Source of the DNA: Treponema sp.
GTDB taxonomy: Bacteria > Spirochaetota > Spirochaetia > Treponematales > Treponemataceae
Direction: 5' to 3'
Assembly (NCBI GenBank): GCA_017525605.1
Contig: JAFXSM010000042.1
Location: 62,001 to 126,000 of the forward strand
DNA: 64,000 bases
Shown: piece by piece, positions 45,547-54,489 of the stretch
Layout of the letters: each line of letters starts with the position of its first letter
Numbering within the stretch: position 1 is the first letter of the stretch
Notes under the pieces: model-generated
Seen by the model: only the letters and a program-made list of their open reading frames with translations
Database searches by the model: none
What the model was told of the DNA's origin: nothing
Position numbers and translations under genes: made by a program

Positions 45547-47430
45547 ATGGAAAAAAATTTTAAACCTTATATTCCAGCAGAGGAAATCTCGCCGGAATTC
45601 ACCATCACTTCGGTGGTTTCGGGAATTCTGCTGGCTATCGTCTTCGGTGCGGCAAACGCATATCTCGGTCTTCGTGTGGGAATGACAATTTCCGCATCAA
45701 TTCCTGCAGCAGTCATCGCAATGGGAATCACAAGAATCATTCTCAAGAAGAATTCGATTCTCGAAAGCAACATGGTTCAGACAATCGGTTCCGCAGGTGA
45801 ATCAGTTGCTGCCGGTTGTATTTTTACGCTTCCTGTCCTCTTTTTGTGGGCAAAGGAAGGTCTTATTGAAGAGCCAAGCCTCGTTTCAATTTCGCTCATC
45901 GCTGTAATCGGCGGAATATTGGGCGTTCTTTTTATGATTCCGCTCAGGAATTCAATCATCGTGCAGGAACACGGCGTTCTTCCGTATCCTGAGGCACAGG
46001 CATGTACGGAAGTTCTTCTCGCCGGAGAAAAATCAGGCAACGGCGCAAAGACAATCTTTTGCGGAATGGGATTCTCTGCAATCGTCAAATTCATCATCGA
46101 CGGCTTCAAGCTTGTCCCTGCCGCAATCGAAGTTCCGATTGAGAAATTCAAGACGCTCTTCGCGACGGAAGTTTATCCTGCCGTAATCGGCGTTGGCTAC
46201 ATCTGCGGCCCGAAGATTTCTTCGTATCTCTTCGCGGGCGGAATTCTCGCTTGGTTCATCCTTATTCCGGTAATCGTTCTTTTCGGCGGCAATTCAATCC
46301 TCTTCCCGGCGGAAATCTCTGTTTCTGAGCTTTATGCGGCAGGAGGAGCCGGAGCAATCTGGTCGAAATTCATCAGGTACATCGGTGCTGGTGCATTGGC
46401 TGCAGCAGGAATCATGAGCCTCATCAAGTCGCTTCCGACAATCGTCAACACTTTCTCAAGCGCAATGAAAGGTCTCAGGCATTCTGCAGCTGAAACTCCG
46501 TCAGAAAAGCGAACGGAAAAAGACTTGGATTTCAAATTCGTTCTTTTCGGAACACTTTTGATGCTCATCTTGATTCTCGCCCTTCCACCTATCAAAGTCG
46601 GAATTATCGGCGTGATTCTCATCGCAGTGTTCGGATTCTTCTTTGCGACTGTCTCATCAAAAATGGTCGGACTCGTCGGCTCAAGCAACAACCCGGCTTC
46701 TGGAATGACAATCGCGACTCTCCTTTTTGCAACGCTGATTCTGAAGCTCACCGGCGGAGAATCGACAAGCGGAATGGTAAGTGCAATCACTGTCGGCGGA
46801 ATTATCTGTATCATCGTCTGTCTTGCAGGCGACATGAGCCAGGACCTCAAAACTGGATTCCTCTTGGGCGCGACTCCAAGGAAACAGCAGATTGGTGAAT
46901 TGATTGGCTCGGTCGTTTCCGCGCTTTCAATCGGCGGCGTTCTCGTGCTCTTGAACAAGGCTTGGAGCTTCGGTTCAGCTGAACTTTCTGCTCCACAGGC
47001 AATGCTCATGAAAATCGTCACAGAGGGCGTAATGAACGGAAATCTTCCGTGGGGACTCATCTTCATCGGAATCGCATGTACTGCAATCTTCGAGATTCTC
47101 CGCCTTCCGTCTCTCGCAGTCGCAATCGGAATCTACCTTCCGCTTGAGCTTTCCGCTCCGATTATGATTGGCGGTCTTTTGCGCGCAATCATGGACAAGA
47201 AGAACAAGAGCGAGGAGAAGAAAAGCTCGAACGGAGTCCTTTTCAGCTCTGGTCTCATCGCTGGCGAGGGTATCGTCGGAATCATTCTTGCAATCATCAC
47301 GGTTTGCGGCGGCGCGAAAAAAATCGATTTCTCTGCACATTCATTCGGACTTGCAGGCGGAATCGTCATGCTTGCAGTTCTGGTTGGCGCGCTCTACATG
47401 TCTGCTCGCCCAAGCAAAAATAAAAACTAA
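45547..47430 (+). CDS. OPT-family oligopeptide transporter
   Basis: 627 residues from ATG 45547; a TTG at 45511 would add a polar stretch before the conserved FKPYIPAEEISPEFTITSVVSG start. It has about 14-16 membrane helices, with OPT hallmarks: NAYLGLRVGMTISASIPAAV, QTIGSAGESVAAG, LGVLFMIPLRNSIIVQEHGV, LPYPEAQACTEVL, and SNNPASGMTIATL. Members carry small peptides or metal chelates by proton coupling. It is followed after 23 bases by a PqqD-like gene on the same transcript. Confidence 0.93.
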   Translation: MEKNFKPYIPAEEISPEFTITSVVSGILLAIVFGAANAYLGLRVGMTISASIPAAVIAMGITRIILKKNSILESNMVQTIGSAGESVAAGCIFTLPVLFLWAKEGLIEEPSLVSISLIAVIGGILGVLFMIPLRNSIIVQEHGVLPYPEAQACTEVLLAGEKSGNGAKTIFCGMGFSAIVKFIIDGFKLVPAAIEVPIEKFKTLFATEVYPAVIGVGYICGPKISSYLFAGGILAWFILIPVIVLFGGNSILFPAEISVSELYAAGGAGAIWSKFIRYIGAGALAAAGIMSLIKSLPTIVNTFSSAMKGLRHSAAETPSEKRTEKDLDFKFVLFGTLLMLILILALPPIKVGIIGVILIAVFGFFFATVSSKMVGLVGSSNNPASGMTIATLLFATLILKLTGGESTSGMVSAITVGGIICIIVCLAGDMSQDLKTGFLLGATPRKQQIGELIGSVVSALSIGGVLVLLNKAWSFGSAELSAPQAMLMKIVTEGVMNGNLPWGLIFIGIACTAIFEILRLPSLAVAIGIYLPLELSAPIMIGGLLRAIMDKKNKSEEKKSSNGVLFSSGLIAGEGIVGIILAIITVCGGAKKIDFSAHSFGLAGGIVMLAVLVGALYMSARPSKNKN

Positions 47431-47453
47431 AGCTGAAAAAATAACGATAAACG

Positions 47454-47810
47454 ATGAAAAGCAAAAAGGATTCGGAAAACTTTCTGAACCTTGTGCTTGC
47501 AAAAAACGACTTCTTCCGCTCACAAACAAACGAGTCGGGAGAAGTCACGATTTTTGTTGAGAACAAGGGATTTTTCAATTTCGTAATGCAGAAGCTTTTG
47601 AACAAGCCAAGATTCTCGCAGGTTCACCTTGAAGAATTCGGCTCGTTCATCTGGAGCAAAATCGACGGCAAAAAAAACGTGGAGCAGCTCGCTAAAGACG
47701 TGAGCGACCACTTCGGCGAAAAAGCCGAGCCACTCTACCCTCGACTTACGATGTACCTGAAAATGCTGATGCAGTACGACTTCGTGCGGAAAGCGGAAAG
47801 TAAAAATTAG
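47454..47810 (+). CDS. PqqD-like small winged-helix protein
   Basis: 118 residues. After a charged N-terminus, the segment ENKGFFNFVMQKLL...FSQVHLEEFGSFIWSKIDGKKNVEQLAKDVSDHFGEKAE matches the PqqD/RRE fold (LDxxGSxIWxLIDG-type motif). PqqD-like domains bind leader peptides of ribosomal natural products, but no radical SAM maturase or precursor gene is adjacent. Linkage to the OPT gene suggests a role in peptide uptake or its control; this is inference. Its TAG stop lies within an R1 repeat. Confidence 0.8.
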   Translation: MKSKKDSENFLNLVLAKNDFFRSQTNESGEVTIFVENKGFFNFVMQKLLNKPRFSQVHLEEFGSFIWSKIDGKKNVEQLAKDVSDHFGEKAEPLYPRLTMYLKMLMQYDFVRKAESKN

Positions 47811-47933
47811 AACGTCATCGTGCATCCAGCGCACCGCCACCCGTCCACTAGTGTAGGTACGAGCATCAGCTCGTGCCGTGACCGCTTGCATACACAAAGC
47901 AAATGATTCGGACACATTCACATCTAGCAAGCG
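47806..47933 (-). repeat. R1 folding repeat, copy C
   Basis: On the minus strand: stem A CGCTTGC...GCAAGCG (arms at 47927-47933 and 47883-47889), stem B GGCACGAGC-TGAT-GCTCGTACC (47856-47877), then the conserved GGACGGGTG flank and GGTGCGCTGGATG, ending in GACGTTCTA. Stem B carries a compensatory C-G to A-T change relative to other copies. The end of the repeat supplies the TAG stop of the PqqD-like gene. The rest of the gap to 48040 is very AT-rich with no gene. Confidence 0.85.
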
Positions 47934-48040
47934 CCTGTCAACAAAAAAAAATTTCAATTTTCTGTTTTCAAATATGTCATTAAATTACAAATTTTTTTTT
48001 GAAATCGCTAGAGTGCTATTCAGTGTTAGACTCGCACGAC

Positions 48041-48072
48041 TTTTCCACAGAGATATCCACAGGTTATCCACA
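48041..48072 (+). promoter_or_regulatory. Three phased DnaA boxes
   Basis: TTTTCCACA (48041), ATATCCACA (48053) and TTATCCACA (48064): one perfect and two near-perfect boxes in the same orientation, 12 and 11 bases apart, so on one face of the helix. An AT-rich stretch lies directly upstream and the nrdD promoter directly downstream. DnaA control of ribonucleotide reductase promoters is known in E. coli nrdAB. Confidence 0.7.
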
Positions 48073-48082
48073 AAAATCAGAA

Positions 48083-48145
48083 TTGACAGTCAGGGGTTTC
48101 CACTCTATATTTTAGGAACTTCGAAAAACACGCTAGATATAGTGT
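48083..48145 (+). promoter_or_regulatory. nrdD promoter with two NrdR-like boxes
   Basis: TTGACA (48083-48088), 17 bases, TATATT (48106-48111). A box matching the NrdR consensus at about 14 of 16 positions is at 48130-48145 (ACGCTAGATATAGTGT). A weaker one at 48100-48115 covers the -10 element. The starts are 30 bases apart, close to the usual three-turn spacing of paired NrdR sites. NrdR is a nucleotide-sensing repressor of nrd genes. Confidence 0.72.
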
Positions 48146-48241
48146 TTTTTTAAGTTTTTTTTCGTAAAAAACACAAACATTAATACCGAAAATGTCAATA
48201 GCTTTTTACAGAAAATCATAAAAAACGGGGATGGAAAGCCA

Positions 48242-51200
48242 ATGAAAATTATCAAAAGAAATGGCGAAGAAGTAATTTTCGACGCACAGAAAATCGTAAA
48301 GGCAATAAAAGGTGCAAACAGGGAAGTTCCGCTTACAGAACAGCTCAGCGACGAGACTATTGAGCAGATAGCGGCAAATATAGAAAAAATGTGCGAAGCC
48401 GAAAATCACGAGATGAACGTAGAAGCGATTCAGGATCTTGTCGAAGACGAAATAATGAAGGCAAGCGCGTATTCAATCGCGAAAAAATACATCACATACC
48501 GCTACCAGCACGAGCTGATGCGAAAGAAGAATTCGACTGACGACCAGATTATGTCGCTCATCGAATGCCAGAACGAGGAGATAAAGCAGGAGAATTCGAA
48601 CAAGAACTCGACTGTCGTCTCTGTTCAGCGCGATTACATGGCGGGCGAAGTATCGAAGGACATCACGAAGAGATTCCTTCTCCCAGACGACATCGTTCAG
48701 GCGCACAACGAGGGAATAATCCACTTCCACGACGCGGATTATTTCGCACAGCACATGCACAACTGCCTTGCAAGAGAGACACGGTTCATCACCGACAAGG
48801 GAGTGAAGAGCTTCGAGGATTTCTCGGACGGAGAGAGAATCACGGTTCTCACAAAAGACGGCAAATGGAAGGGCGCGACCGTGAAGAAATACGGAACACA
48901 GAAGCTTTTCAAATTCACTTTCTACAACGGCAAAAAGGAAATCACGAAGGAAGTCCTCGCGACGGAAGACCACCGCTGGTACTTGCAAGACGGAACTGTT
49001 ACGACTGCACTCAAGGAAGGCGACAAGCTGGCGAAGGCTCCAAAAATCTACGACCAGGATGAGGATTACGAGAATTTCACGGATGCCCAAAAGCTTTTGT
49101 GGTGCAAGGGATTCGCACTCGGTGACGGAACTGTTGAATTCACAAAGGCAGACACGCAGATAAATTCGACAAGAATCCGTCTTTGCGGAGAGAAAGACAG
49201 CAAGTGGCTCGACAGATTCAATATCGAAGGCTGCAAAATCAGAGAGCAGGTTTTCGAAAACGGAGACAGGGCCGCTGTCGTGTATGATTATCACAAGGAA
49301 ATTCCAGAATTCAACAGTTCGGACGATGTAAGGGCGTTCTTCAACGGACTTTACTGTGCCGACGGAAAGATGGCGGTAAACAATCCGCATTCGAGAACAT
49401 ACAGGATTCAAAGCAGCGATGAAGAGACTATCGAATTCATCAGGAAATTCGCACCGACTGCTGGTCTCTACATAACAGCCGAAAACGATTTGACGGGAGA
49501 AGTCACAAATTTTACAGGCGAAGAAGGAAGAAAGCACACTGTACTCTTCTCTTTTAACCCTGAATTCAGTTTTGCATACACTGTTCTCTCAAAGGAATTC
49601 GCAAGAGAGGATGAAGTTTGGTGTCTTGAAGTCGATGACGAGAAGAACTTCGTCCTTGAAAACGGAATTGTCACAGGAAACTGCGATTTGGTTAACCTTG
49701 AGGACATGCTCCAGAACGGAACTGTCATCTCAGGAACAAAAATCGACAAACCGCACAGTTTCTCAACGGCATGCAACATCGCCACGCAGATTATCGCGCA
49801 GGTAGCGTCAAGCCAGTACGGCGGCCAGTCAATCTCGCTCACTCACCTCGTTCCGTTCGTTGAAGTCTCAAGGCAGAAATTCAGAAAAGAGATGCAGAAA
49901 ATCGAGGAGATTTCGGGAATCAAATATACGGAAGAGCAGATTAACGAAATCGTCGAGATGCGCGTGAAAGAGGAAATCAACCGCGGCGTGCAGATTATCC
50001 AGTATCAGGTCGTGACATTGATGACGACAAACGGACAGTCTCCGTTCATCACGGTCTTCATGTACCTGAACGAGGCGAAGGACGAACGCGAAAAGGCTGA
50101 CCTTGCGATGATTATCGAGGAAGTGCTCAACCAAAGATACAAGGGCGTGAAGAACGAATCAGGCTACTGGGTCGCACCTGCATTCCCGAAGCTCATCTAC
50201 GTTCTCGAAGAGGACAACATCAACCCTGGCTCGAAATATTACTACCTGACGGAGCTTGCCGCAAAATGCACTTCAAGAAGGTTCGTCCCTGACTACATCT
50301 CAGAAAAGAAGATGATTGAGCTGAAGGGCGACGTTTACACATGCATGGGCTGCCGCTCGTTCCTCACACCAGACAGATTCACCGCAGCTGGAATCGGAAA
50401 CGTTGCGAACGCAGGAAATTACGTTCCTGGAAAACGCAAGTATTATGGAAGATTTAATCAGGGCGTCGTCACAATCAACCTCGTTGACGTTGCATGTTCT
50501 TCTGGACGCAACATCGACGAATTCTGGAAGATTTTCGACGAAAGGCTTGAACTTTGCCACAAAGCACTTCTCCTCCGCCACAAGAGATTGCTCGGAACTC
50601 CAAGCGACGTTGCTCCGATTCTCTGGCAGAACGGCGCGCTCGCAAGGCTCAAGAAAGGCGAGACAATCGACAAGCTTCTGTTCAACGGATACTCGACAAT
50701 CTCTCTCGGATACGCGGGACTTTGCGAATGCGTGAAGTACATGACAGGAAAGAGCCACACAGACCCGAGCGCAACTCCATTCGCAATCGACGTAATGAAG
50801 AAGATGAACGAGAAATGCGCGGAATGGAAGAAAGAAAGCAACATCGACTTCTCACTCTACGGAACTCCGCTTGAGTCCACGACGTACAAATTCGCGAAGT
50901 GCCTCAAGAAGCGTTTCGGAGAAATCGAGGGTGTCACGGACAAGAACTACATCACGAACAGCTACCACGTCCACGTTACGGAGCCGATTGACGCATTCAC
51001 GAAGCTCACGTTCGAAAGCCAGTTCCAGGAGCTTTCACCGGGCGGAGCCGTGAGCTATGTTGAAGTTCCGAACATGGAGAACAACATTCCGGCTGTCATG
51101 GCTCTGCTCAAGCACATCTACGACAACATAATGTACGCGGAGCTGAACACCAAGAGCGACTGCTGCCAGAAATGCGGCTACACGGGCGAAATCAGAATCG

Positions 51201-51361
51201 TTGCCGACGAGGGAAACAAGCTCGTCTGGAAATGCCCTAACTGCGGCAACACCGACCAGTCCACGATGAACGTCGCGCGAAGAACCTGCGGCTACATCGG
51301 CACCCAGTACTGGAACCAAGGCAGAACACAGGAAATAAAGGAAAGAGTTTTGCACTTGTAG
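48242..51361 (+). CDS. nrdD: Anaerobic ribonucleoside-triphosphate reductase with intein
   Basis: 1,039 residues as translated; 733 after removal of the intein (residues 175-480). It reduces NTPs to dNTPs using a glycyl radical. The N-terminal ~90 residues are an ATP-cone. The core has HDADYFAQHMHN-C (split by the intein), STACNIATQI, TCMGCRSFL with the presumed thiyl-radical Cys, and SPGGAVSYVEVP. The C-terminus carries the zinc site (CQKC ... CPNC) and the glycyl-radical motif RRTCGYIGTQYW. Its activase NrdG is encoded 5.8 kb away at 57207-57725 rather than next door. A strong terminator follows. Confidence 0.96.
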   Translation: MKIIKRNGEEVIFDAQKIVKAIKGANREVPLTEQLSDETIEQIAANIEKMCEAENHEMNVEAIQDLVEDEIMKASAYSIAKKYITYRYQHELMRKKNSTDDQIMSLIECQNEEIKQENSNKNSTVVSVQRDYMAGEVSKDITKRFLLPDDIVQAHNEGIIHFHDADYFAQHMHNCLARETRFITDKGVKSFEDFSDGERITVLTKDGKWKGATVKKYGTQKLFKFTFYNGKKEITKEVLATEDHRWYLQDGTVTTALKEGDKLAKAPKIYDQDEDYENFTDAQKLLWCKGFALGDGTVEFTKADTQINSTRIRLCGEKDSKWLDRFNIEGCKIREQVFENGDRAAVVYDYHKEIPEFNSSDDVRAFFNGLYCADGKMAVNNPHSRTYRIQSSDEETIEFIRKFAPTAGLYITAENDLTGEVTNFTGEEGRKHTVLFSFNPEFSFAYTVLSKEFAREDEVWCLEVDDEKNFVLENGIVTGNCDLVNLEDMLQNGTVISGTKIDKPHSFSTACNIATQIIAQVASSQYGGQSISLTHLVPFVEVSRQKFRKEMQKIEEISGIKYTEEQINEIVEMRVKEEINRGVQIIQYQVVTLMTTNGQSPFITVFMYLNEAKDEREKADLAMIIEEVLNQRYKGVKNESGYWVAPAFPKLIYVLEEDNINPGSKYYYLTELAAKCTSRRFVPDYISEKKMIELKGDVYTCMGCRSFLTPDRFTAAGIGNVANAGNYVPGKRKYYGRFNQGVVTINLVDVACSSGRNIDEFWKIFDERLELCHKALLLRHKRLLGTPSDVAPILWQNGALARLKKGETIDKLLFNGYSTISLGYAGLCECVKYMTGKSHTDPSATPFAIDVMKKMNEKCAEWKKESNIDFSLYGTPLESTTYKFAKCLKKRFGEIEGVTDKNYITNSYHVHVTEPIDAFTKLTFESQFQELSPGGAVSYVEVPNMENNIPAVMALLKHIYDNIMYAELNTKSDCCQKCGYTGEIRIVADEGNKLVWKCPNCGNTDQSTMNVARRTCGYIGTQYWNQGRTQEIKERVLHL
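48764..49681 (+). other. Intein with LAGLIDADG endonuclease domain, within nrdD
   Basis: 306 residues. It begins with Cys in CLARETRFITDKGVKSFEDF (block A), has TEDH as block B, two LAGLIDADG-type motifs (GFALGDGT and FFNGLYCADG, both with the acidic residue), block F EVWCLEVDDEKNFVLENG, and ends VTGN before the host Cys. The penultimate residue is Gly instead of the usual His, which can slow or alter Asn cyclisation. It interrupts HMHN/CDLVNLEDML. Frame and flanking motifs are intact, so splicing should restore a normal NrdD. Confidence 0.93.
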
Positions 51362-51365
51362 GAAT

Positions 51366-51406
51366 AAAAGGCAAAGAGACACAATTCGTTTCTTTGCCTT
51401 TTTTTG
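51366..51406 (+). terminator. Rho-independent terminator after nrdD
   Basis: AAAGGCAAAGA ... TCTTTGCCTTT followed by a T-run. The truncated Rpn reading frame begins almost directly after it. Confidence 0.9.
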
Positions 51407-51411
51407 TGGGG

Positions 51412-52178
51412 AAAGGGGAAAAATACACGAGCAAGAGCGCGATGTTTCAAAATTTTGGAAAAACGGGGAAATCAGGATTTCTATAATCGGCTTTGAAAAC
51501 CAGACAATCCCGGACGATGACATGCCACTGCGCGTAATCAGCTACGACGGAGCAAGCTACAAGCAACAACTGATAGGCAACAAAAATGCGAAAAAAGCGC
51601 AGAAGCAAAAATATCCAGTAATCACGATTGTTTTGTACTTCGGGACAGACAAAAAGTGGACAGCAAACAAAAAGCTTTGCGATTGCTTTGACATTCCCAA
51701 CGAACTGAAACCATTTTTCAACGATTACAAGATAAACGTGTTTGAAATCGCATGGCTTCCTGACGAGACAATCGAAAAATTTTCCAGCGACTTCAAAATC
51801 TTGGCAAAATATTTTCAGACGAAACGTTTACGAGAAGATTACGAAGGTTCAAAAGAGGAAATCAAGCATGTTGACTCACTTCTAAAAATGATGTCTGCGC
51901 TTACAGGCGATAATTCTTTTGAAGTAGCATATAATGAAAGCAACTTATCGACAGAGGGAGGTCTTACTATGTGTGACGTTGTTGAGAGAATTGTAAACAA
52001 AGGAATAGCTCAAGGAATCTCAAAAGGCAGAGCGGAAGAGAAAAAAGAACTGATTCTGAAACTCATTGACGCAAAAGCGGGTTCAATAGAACAAATTGCA
52101 GCATGGCTAAAGCTTCCTGTTGCCGAAGTGCAGGAGATCGCGACCGAAAACACCGCAAATCACCTGCACAATGCTTAG
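51412..52178 (+). pseudogene. Rpn family nuclease/transposase gene, 5'-truncated
   Basis: The first usable ATG is 51522, but clear family sequence is readable in frame upstream without a start: GKIHEQERDVSKFW, then IIGFENQTIPDDDM. It joins the nrdD terminator at about 51412, so roughly the first 50-60 residues of the protein are missing. Downstream it is intact: MPLRVISYDGASYKQQL, YPVITIVLYFG, INVFEIAWLPDE, EIKHVDSLLKMMSALTGDN, GGLTMCDVVERI, and the Gly/Glu tail. The last residues and the TAG stop are supplied by an R1 repeat. This belongs to a different Rpn subgroup from the two other copies. Likely inactive. Confidence 0.8.
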
Positions 52179-52301
52179 AACGTCCTCCGCATCCAGCACA
52201 CCCCACTCGTCCACTCGGAGAGGTACGCGCCCTCGCGCGTGCCGTGAACGGTTGCATCCACTGCAAAATGCTTAGAACGTCCTTCGCATCCCAGCAACCG
52301 C
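52150..52301 (-). repeat. R1 folding repeat, copy D
   Basis: On the minus strand: stem A CGGTTGC/GCAACCG (arms 52294-52300 and 52249-52255), stem B GGCACGCGC-GAGG-GCGCGTACC (52222-52243), then the GGACGAGTG and GGATGCGGAGGACGTTCTA flank. It overlaps the 3' end of the truncated Rpn gene and provides its stop. The rest of the gap to 52491 is AT-rich leader sequence without a gene. Confidence 0.82.
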
Positions 52302-52491
52302 TAGAATTTTGCCGCTTTGCCTGCTTTGATTCTTAAAATGGCATGAACAAAATTATAACATAGCATTTGCAAATTTCGGATTCTAAATTTAGAATTAAAT
52401 TTTGGAAAGCTATCTGAAAGAATATGTTCGGAAAATTCAGTTTCCATACAGTTTTTATTATGCTAATTTTATTTTTTTCGGGAGGTTTATT

Positions 52492-54294
52492 ATGAAAAAA
52501 CGAACGCTACTTGGCTTATGCCTTTCAATTTTTTCATTATTTCTTTTCTCATGCGGAATTGCGGAAAGCAATGACGGAAGCGCAACGCTGAACGTTGACA
52601 CTGCAACGATTGTGCAAAGGAGCATCAAATCCGCGAATTTCGAACTTTCGGAAGATGAGATTTTCGAGAAGTATGCGGAATATCTCAATTACGAGCTTAC
52701 GGCGATTGTCAATTACGAGATTGGCGGAAAATCAGAGAACAAGACTTTCTCTCTATTGAAGATGAACGGCAAAGAAGCCATGGAATTGGTAGAAAAATTG
52801 CAGAATATGTCCGGCGAAGAACAAGAGGAATATTTCACTGACAAATTCAAGAGTCAGACTCTGACGATTGAAAACCTTCCTGTCGGCAAGACTGCGACAT
52901 TCAAAATGAAAATCCGCCAGAAGATTGGTTTCGATGTCGATTTGAGCAAATACGAAGGCTTGAGCGAATCAGAAATCTCAAAAGACGAATATCTTGCAAT
53001 CAGCAAAGAGCCTGTCAGCACAAAAATCAGCGAGAACACCGACATAACAATCAAGCTCAGGGAATACGACAAATCGCTCGACTGGGAATATAAGGAAGAA
53101 GTTCCGCCATCGGGAGAAGAGCAGCCATCTGAAAAAACAGTGTTTTCACTGACGTTCACGGGAACGATTCCGAGCGAGTTTGCAGATTCAGTCACGCAAA
53201 GCGGCTTTGAAAGTGATTATGACAACAACATGGTCTACATTTTCAGAAAGGTGAATGGCAAATGGGGACTTAACGACTCCATTAGCATTAAAGCCGGAAC
53301 AGACTTCACGCTCAGCGGTTCGACAATCAAAGGAAGCGCAGTCACACAGAGAGAATTCCCTGTCGGGGATACTGTGGCAATAACTATGAGGCTCATGCAT
53401 CAAACGAAAACGGGAGACGACGACGTATATGAACCAGAAAAGATATTTATCGGCTGGAGCAATGAAATCACGCTTTCGAAAGACGGCAACGACTTCGACA
53501 TGGGAGAACTGACTTACAAAAACGAGTTCTATCAAACGCCGGCACCGGAAACGATTGTAAAAGCACAAATCAACTCTACGAAAGAAATCACAGCACCGTA
53601 TGCGACAGTCGTGATTTCAAACGCAGAAAACGAAGAGACTATCGCAAAAGAAGAGTTCAAATTCGAGCCATTCTCAGCAGAGTACGATGGCGAAGTGCAT
53701 TATGTAGGTATATACATTTTTGACTCTACAGATGAATTTAACAATTTGGAGGACGGAACAAAACTTCTGGCAACAATCAACCTTTACGAAGACGAAGCCA
53801 GAACGAAAAGCGTTTACGAAAACAGCCAGGGAACCCAATTCTACAAAAAGTGCCAAACCGACTTCTATTACCAACTTTACGACGGCTCATCAGAAAGCGG
53901 CTCATCAGGAACGGGCGAACAGATTCTAGGACTGAATCTTTTTGATGCAAATGGAGGAACTCTCTCGAGTATTTTAGGCACGAATTTTTACTATGCGGTA
54001 GTAATTACAGACAGTGCAGTCGACGACATCTCAACTGCTTCCCCTCTGTTCAGCACGGTAGGTTCATCAGACGGCAGCACTTCTCTGATGTTTAGGGGAG
54101 ATGCCATTTCTTCCATACTCAGCTCCCAAGCTGTCTACATAACATTTGGAATATTTGAAACCGAGGACGAAGCACAGACGGCTACAAAAACAGGCGAAGT
54201 CAGCAATGGAATATATTATTGTAAGAACTATCCTGTTTCTATTGAGACAGGAAACACAGACCAATATATTGATGTTCATTTGACAGAAAATTAG
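52492..54294 (+). CDS. Large lipoprotein of unknown function
   Basis: 600 residues from ATG 52492 (GGGAGG upstream). Lipobox LFLFSC gives a Cys near residue 20. The N-terminal third is Glu/Lys-rich and helical (LSEDEIFEKYAEYLNYEL). The rest is made of beta-rich segments, including FSLTFTGTIPSEF and a C-terminal unit LGLNLFDANGGTLSS...FYYAVVITDSAVDD...VYITFGIF. After the TAG stop the same frame continues with a clearly related, shortened copy of that last unit (54295-54489). I do not recognise a named family. Confidence 0.8.
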   Translation: MKKRTLLGLCLSIFSLFLFSCGIAESNDGSATLNVDTATIVQRSIKSANFELSEDEIFEKYAEYLNYELTAIVNYEIGGKSENKTFSLLKMNGKEAMELVEKLQNMSGEEQEEYFTDKFKSQTLTIENLPVGKTATFKMKIRQKIGFDVDLSKYEGLSESEISKDEYLAISKEPVSTKISENTDITIKLREYDKSLDWEYKEEVPPSGEEQPSEKTVFSLTFTGTIPSEFADSVTQSGFESDYDNNMVYIFRKVNGKWGLNDSISIKAGTDFTLSGSTIKGSAVTQREFPVGDTVAITMRLMHQTKTGDDDVYEPEKIFIGWSNEITLSKDGNDFDMGELTYKNEFYQTPAPETIVKAQINSTKEITAPYATVVISNAENEETIAKEEFKFEPFSAEYDGEVHYVGIYIFDSTDEFNNLEDGTKLLATINLYEDEARTKSVYENSQGTQFYKKCQTDFYYQLYDGSSESGSSGTGEQILGLNLFDANGGTLSSILGTNFYYAVVITDSAVDDISTASPLFSTVGSSDGSTSLMFRGDAISSILSSQAVYITFGIFETEDEAQTATKTGEVSNGIYYCKNYPVSIETGNTDQYIDVHLTEN

Positions 54295-54489
54295 TCAGGA
54301 AGCGGCTCAACGCTGACGCTGAATCTTGTTGACGATAGTGGAAATTCAGTCTCTGATGATTATTACTATGCACTGCTGATTACAGAGAGTATAGCATCAG
54401 GCTTTACAGACAAAGATTCGATGTTGTTGCAAAATGTCGGTCAAACAAGCAGCTTTTTGTGGGGCATTTTTATAAGGAGGCGAACATGA
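54295..54489 (+). pseudogene. Remnant repeat domain after the lipoprotein stop codon
   Basis: In frame with the preceding gene, beyond its TAG: STLTLNLVDDSGNSVSDDYYY, then ALLITESIASGFTDKDS and SSFLWGIF. It aligns with the last domain of the lipoprotein (LGLNLFDANGG...FYYAVVITDSAVDD). There are 64 codons before TGA 54487-54489, which overlaps the next ATG. Either it is a decayed domain cut off by a new stop, or readthrough yields a longer form. Confidence 0.6.

Noticed and set aside
48041..48111. Chromosomal replication origin
   Set aside because: Only three boxes, placed at a promoter, and no dnaA, dnaN, gyrB or rpmH nearby; kept as a regulatory site.
48473..49537. A 354-codon open frame antisense to nrdD and its intein
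   Set aside because: The plus strand encodes clear NrdD and intein motifs here; the antisense product has no recognisable features.
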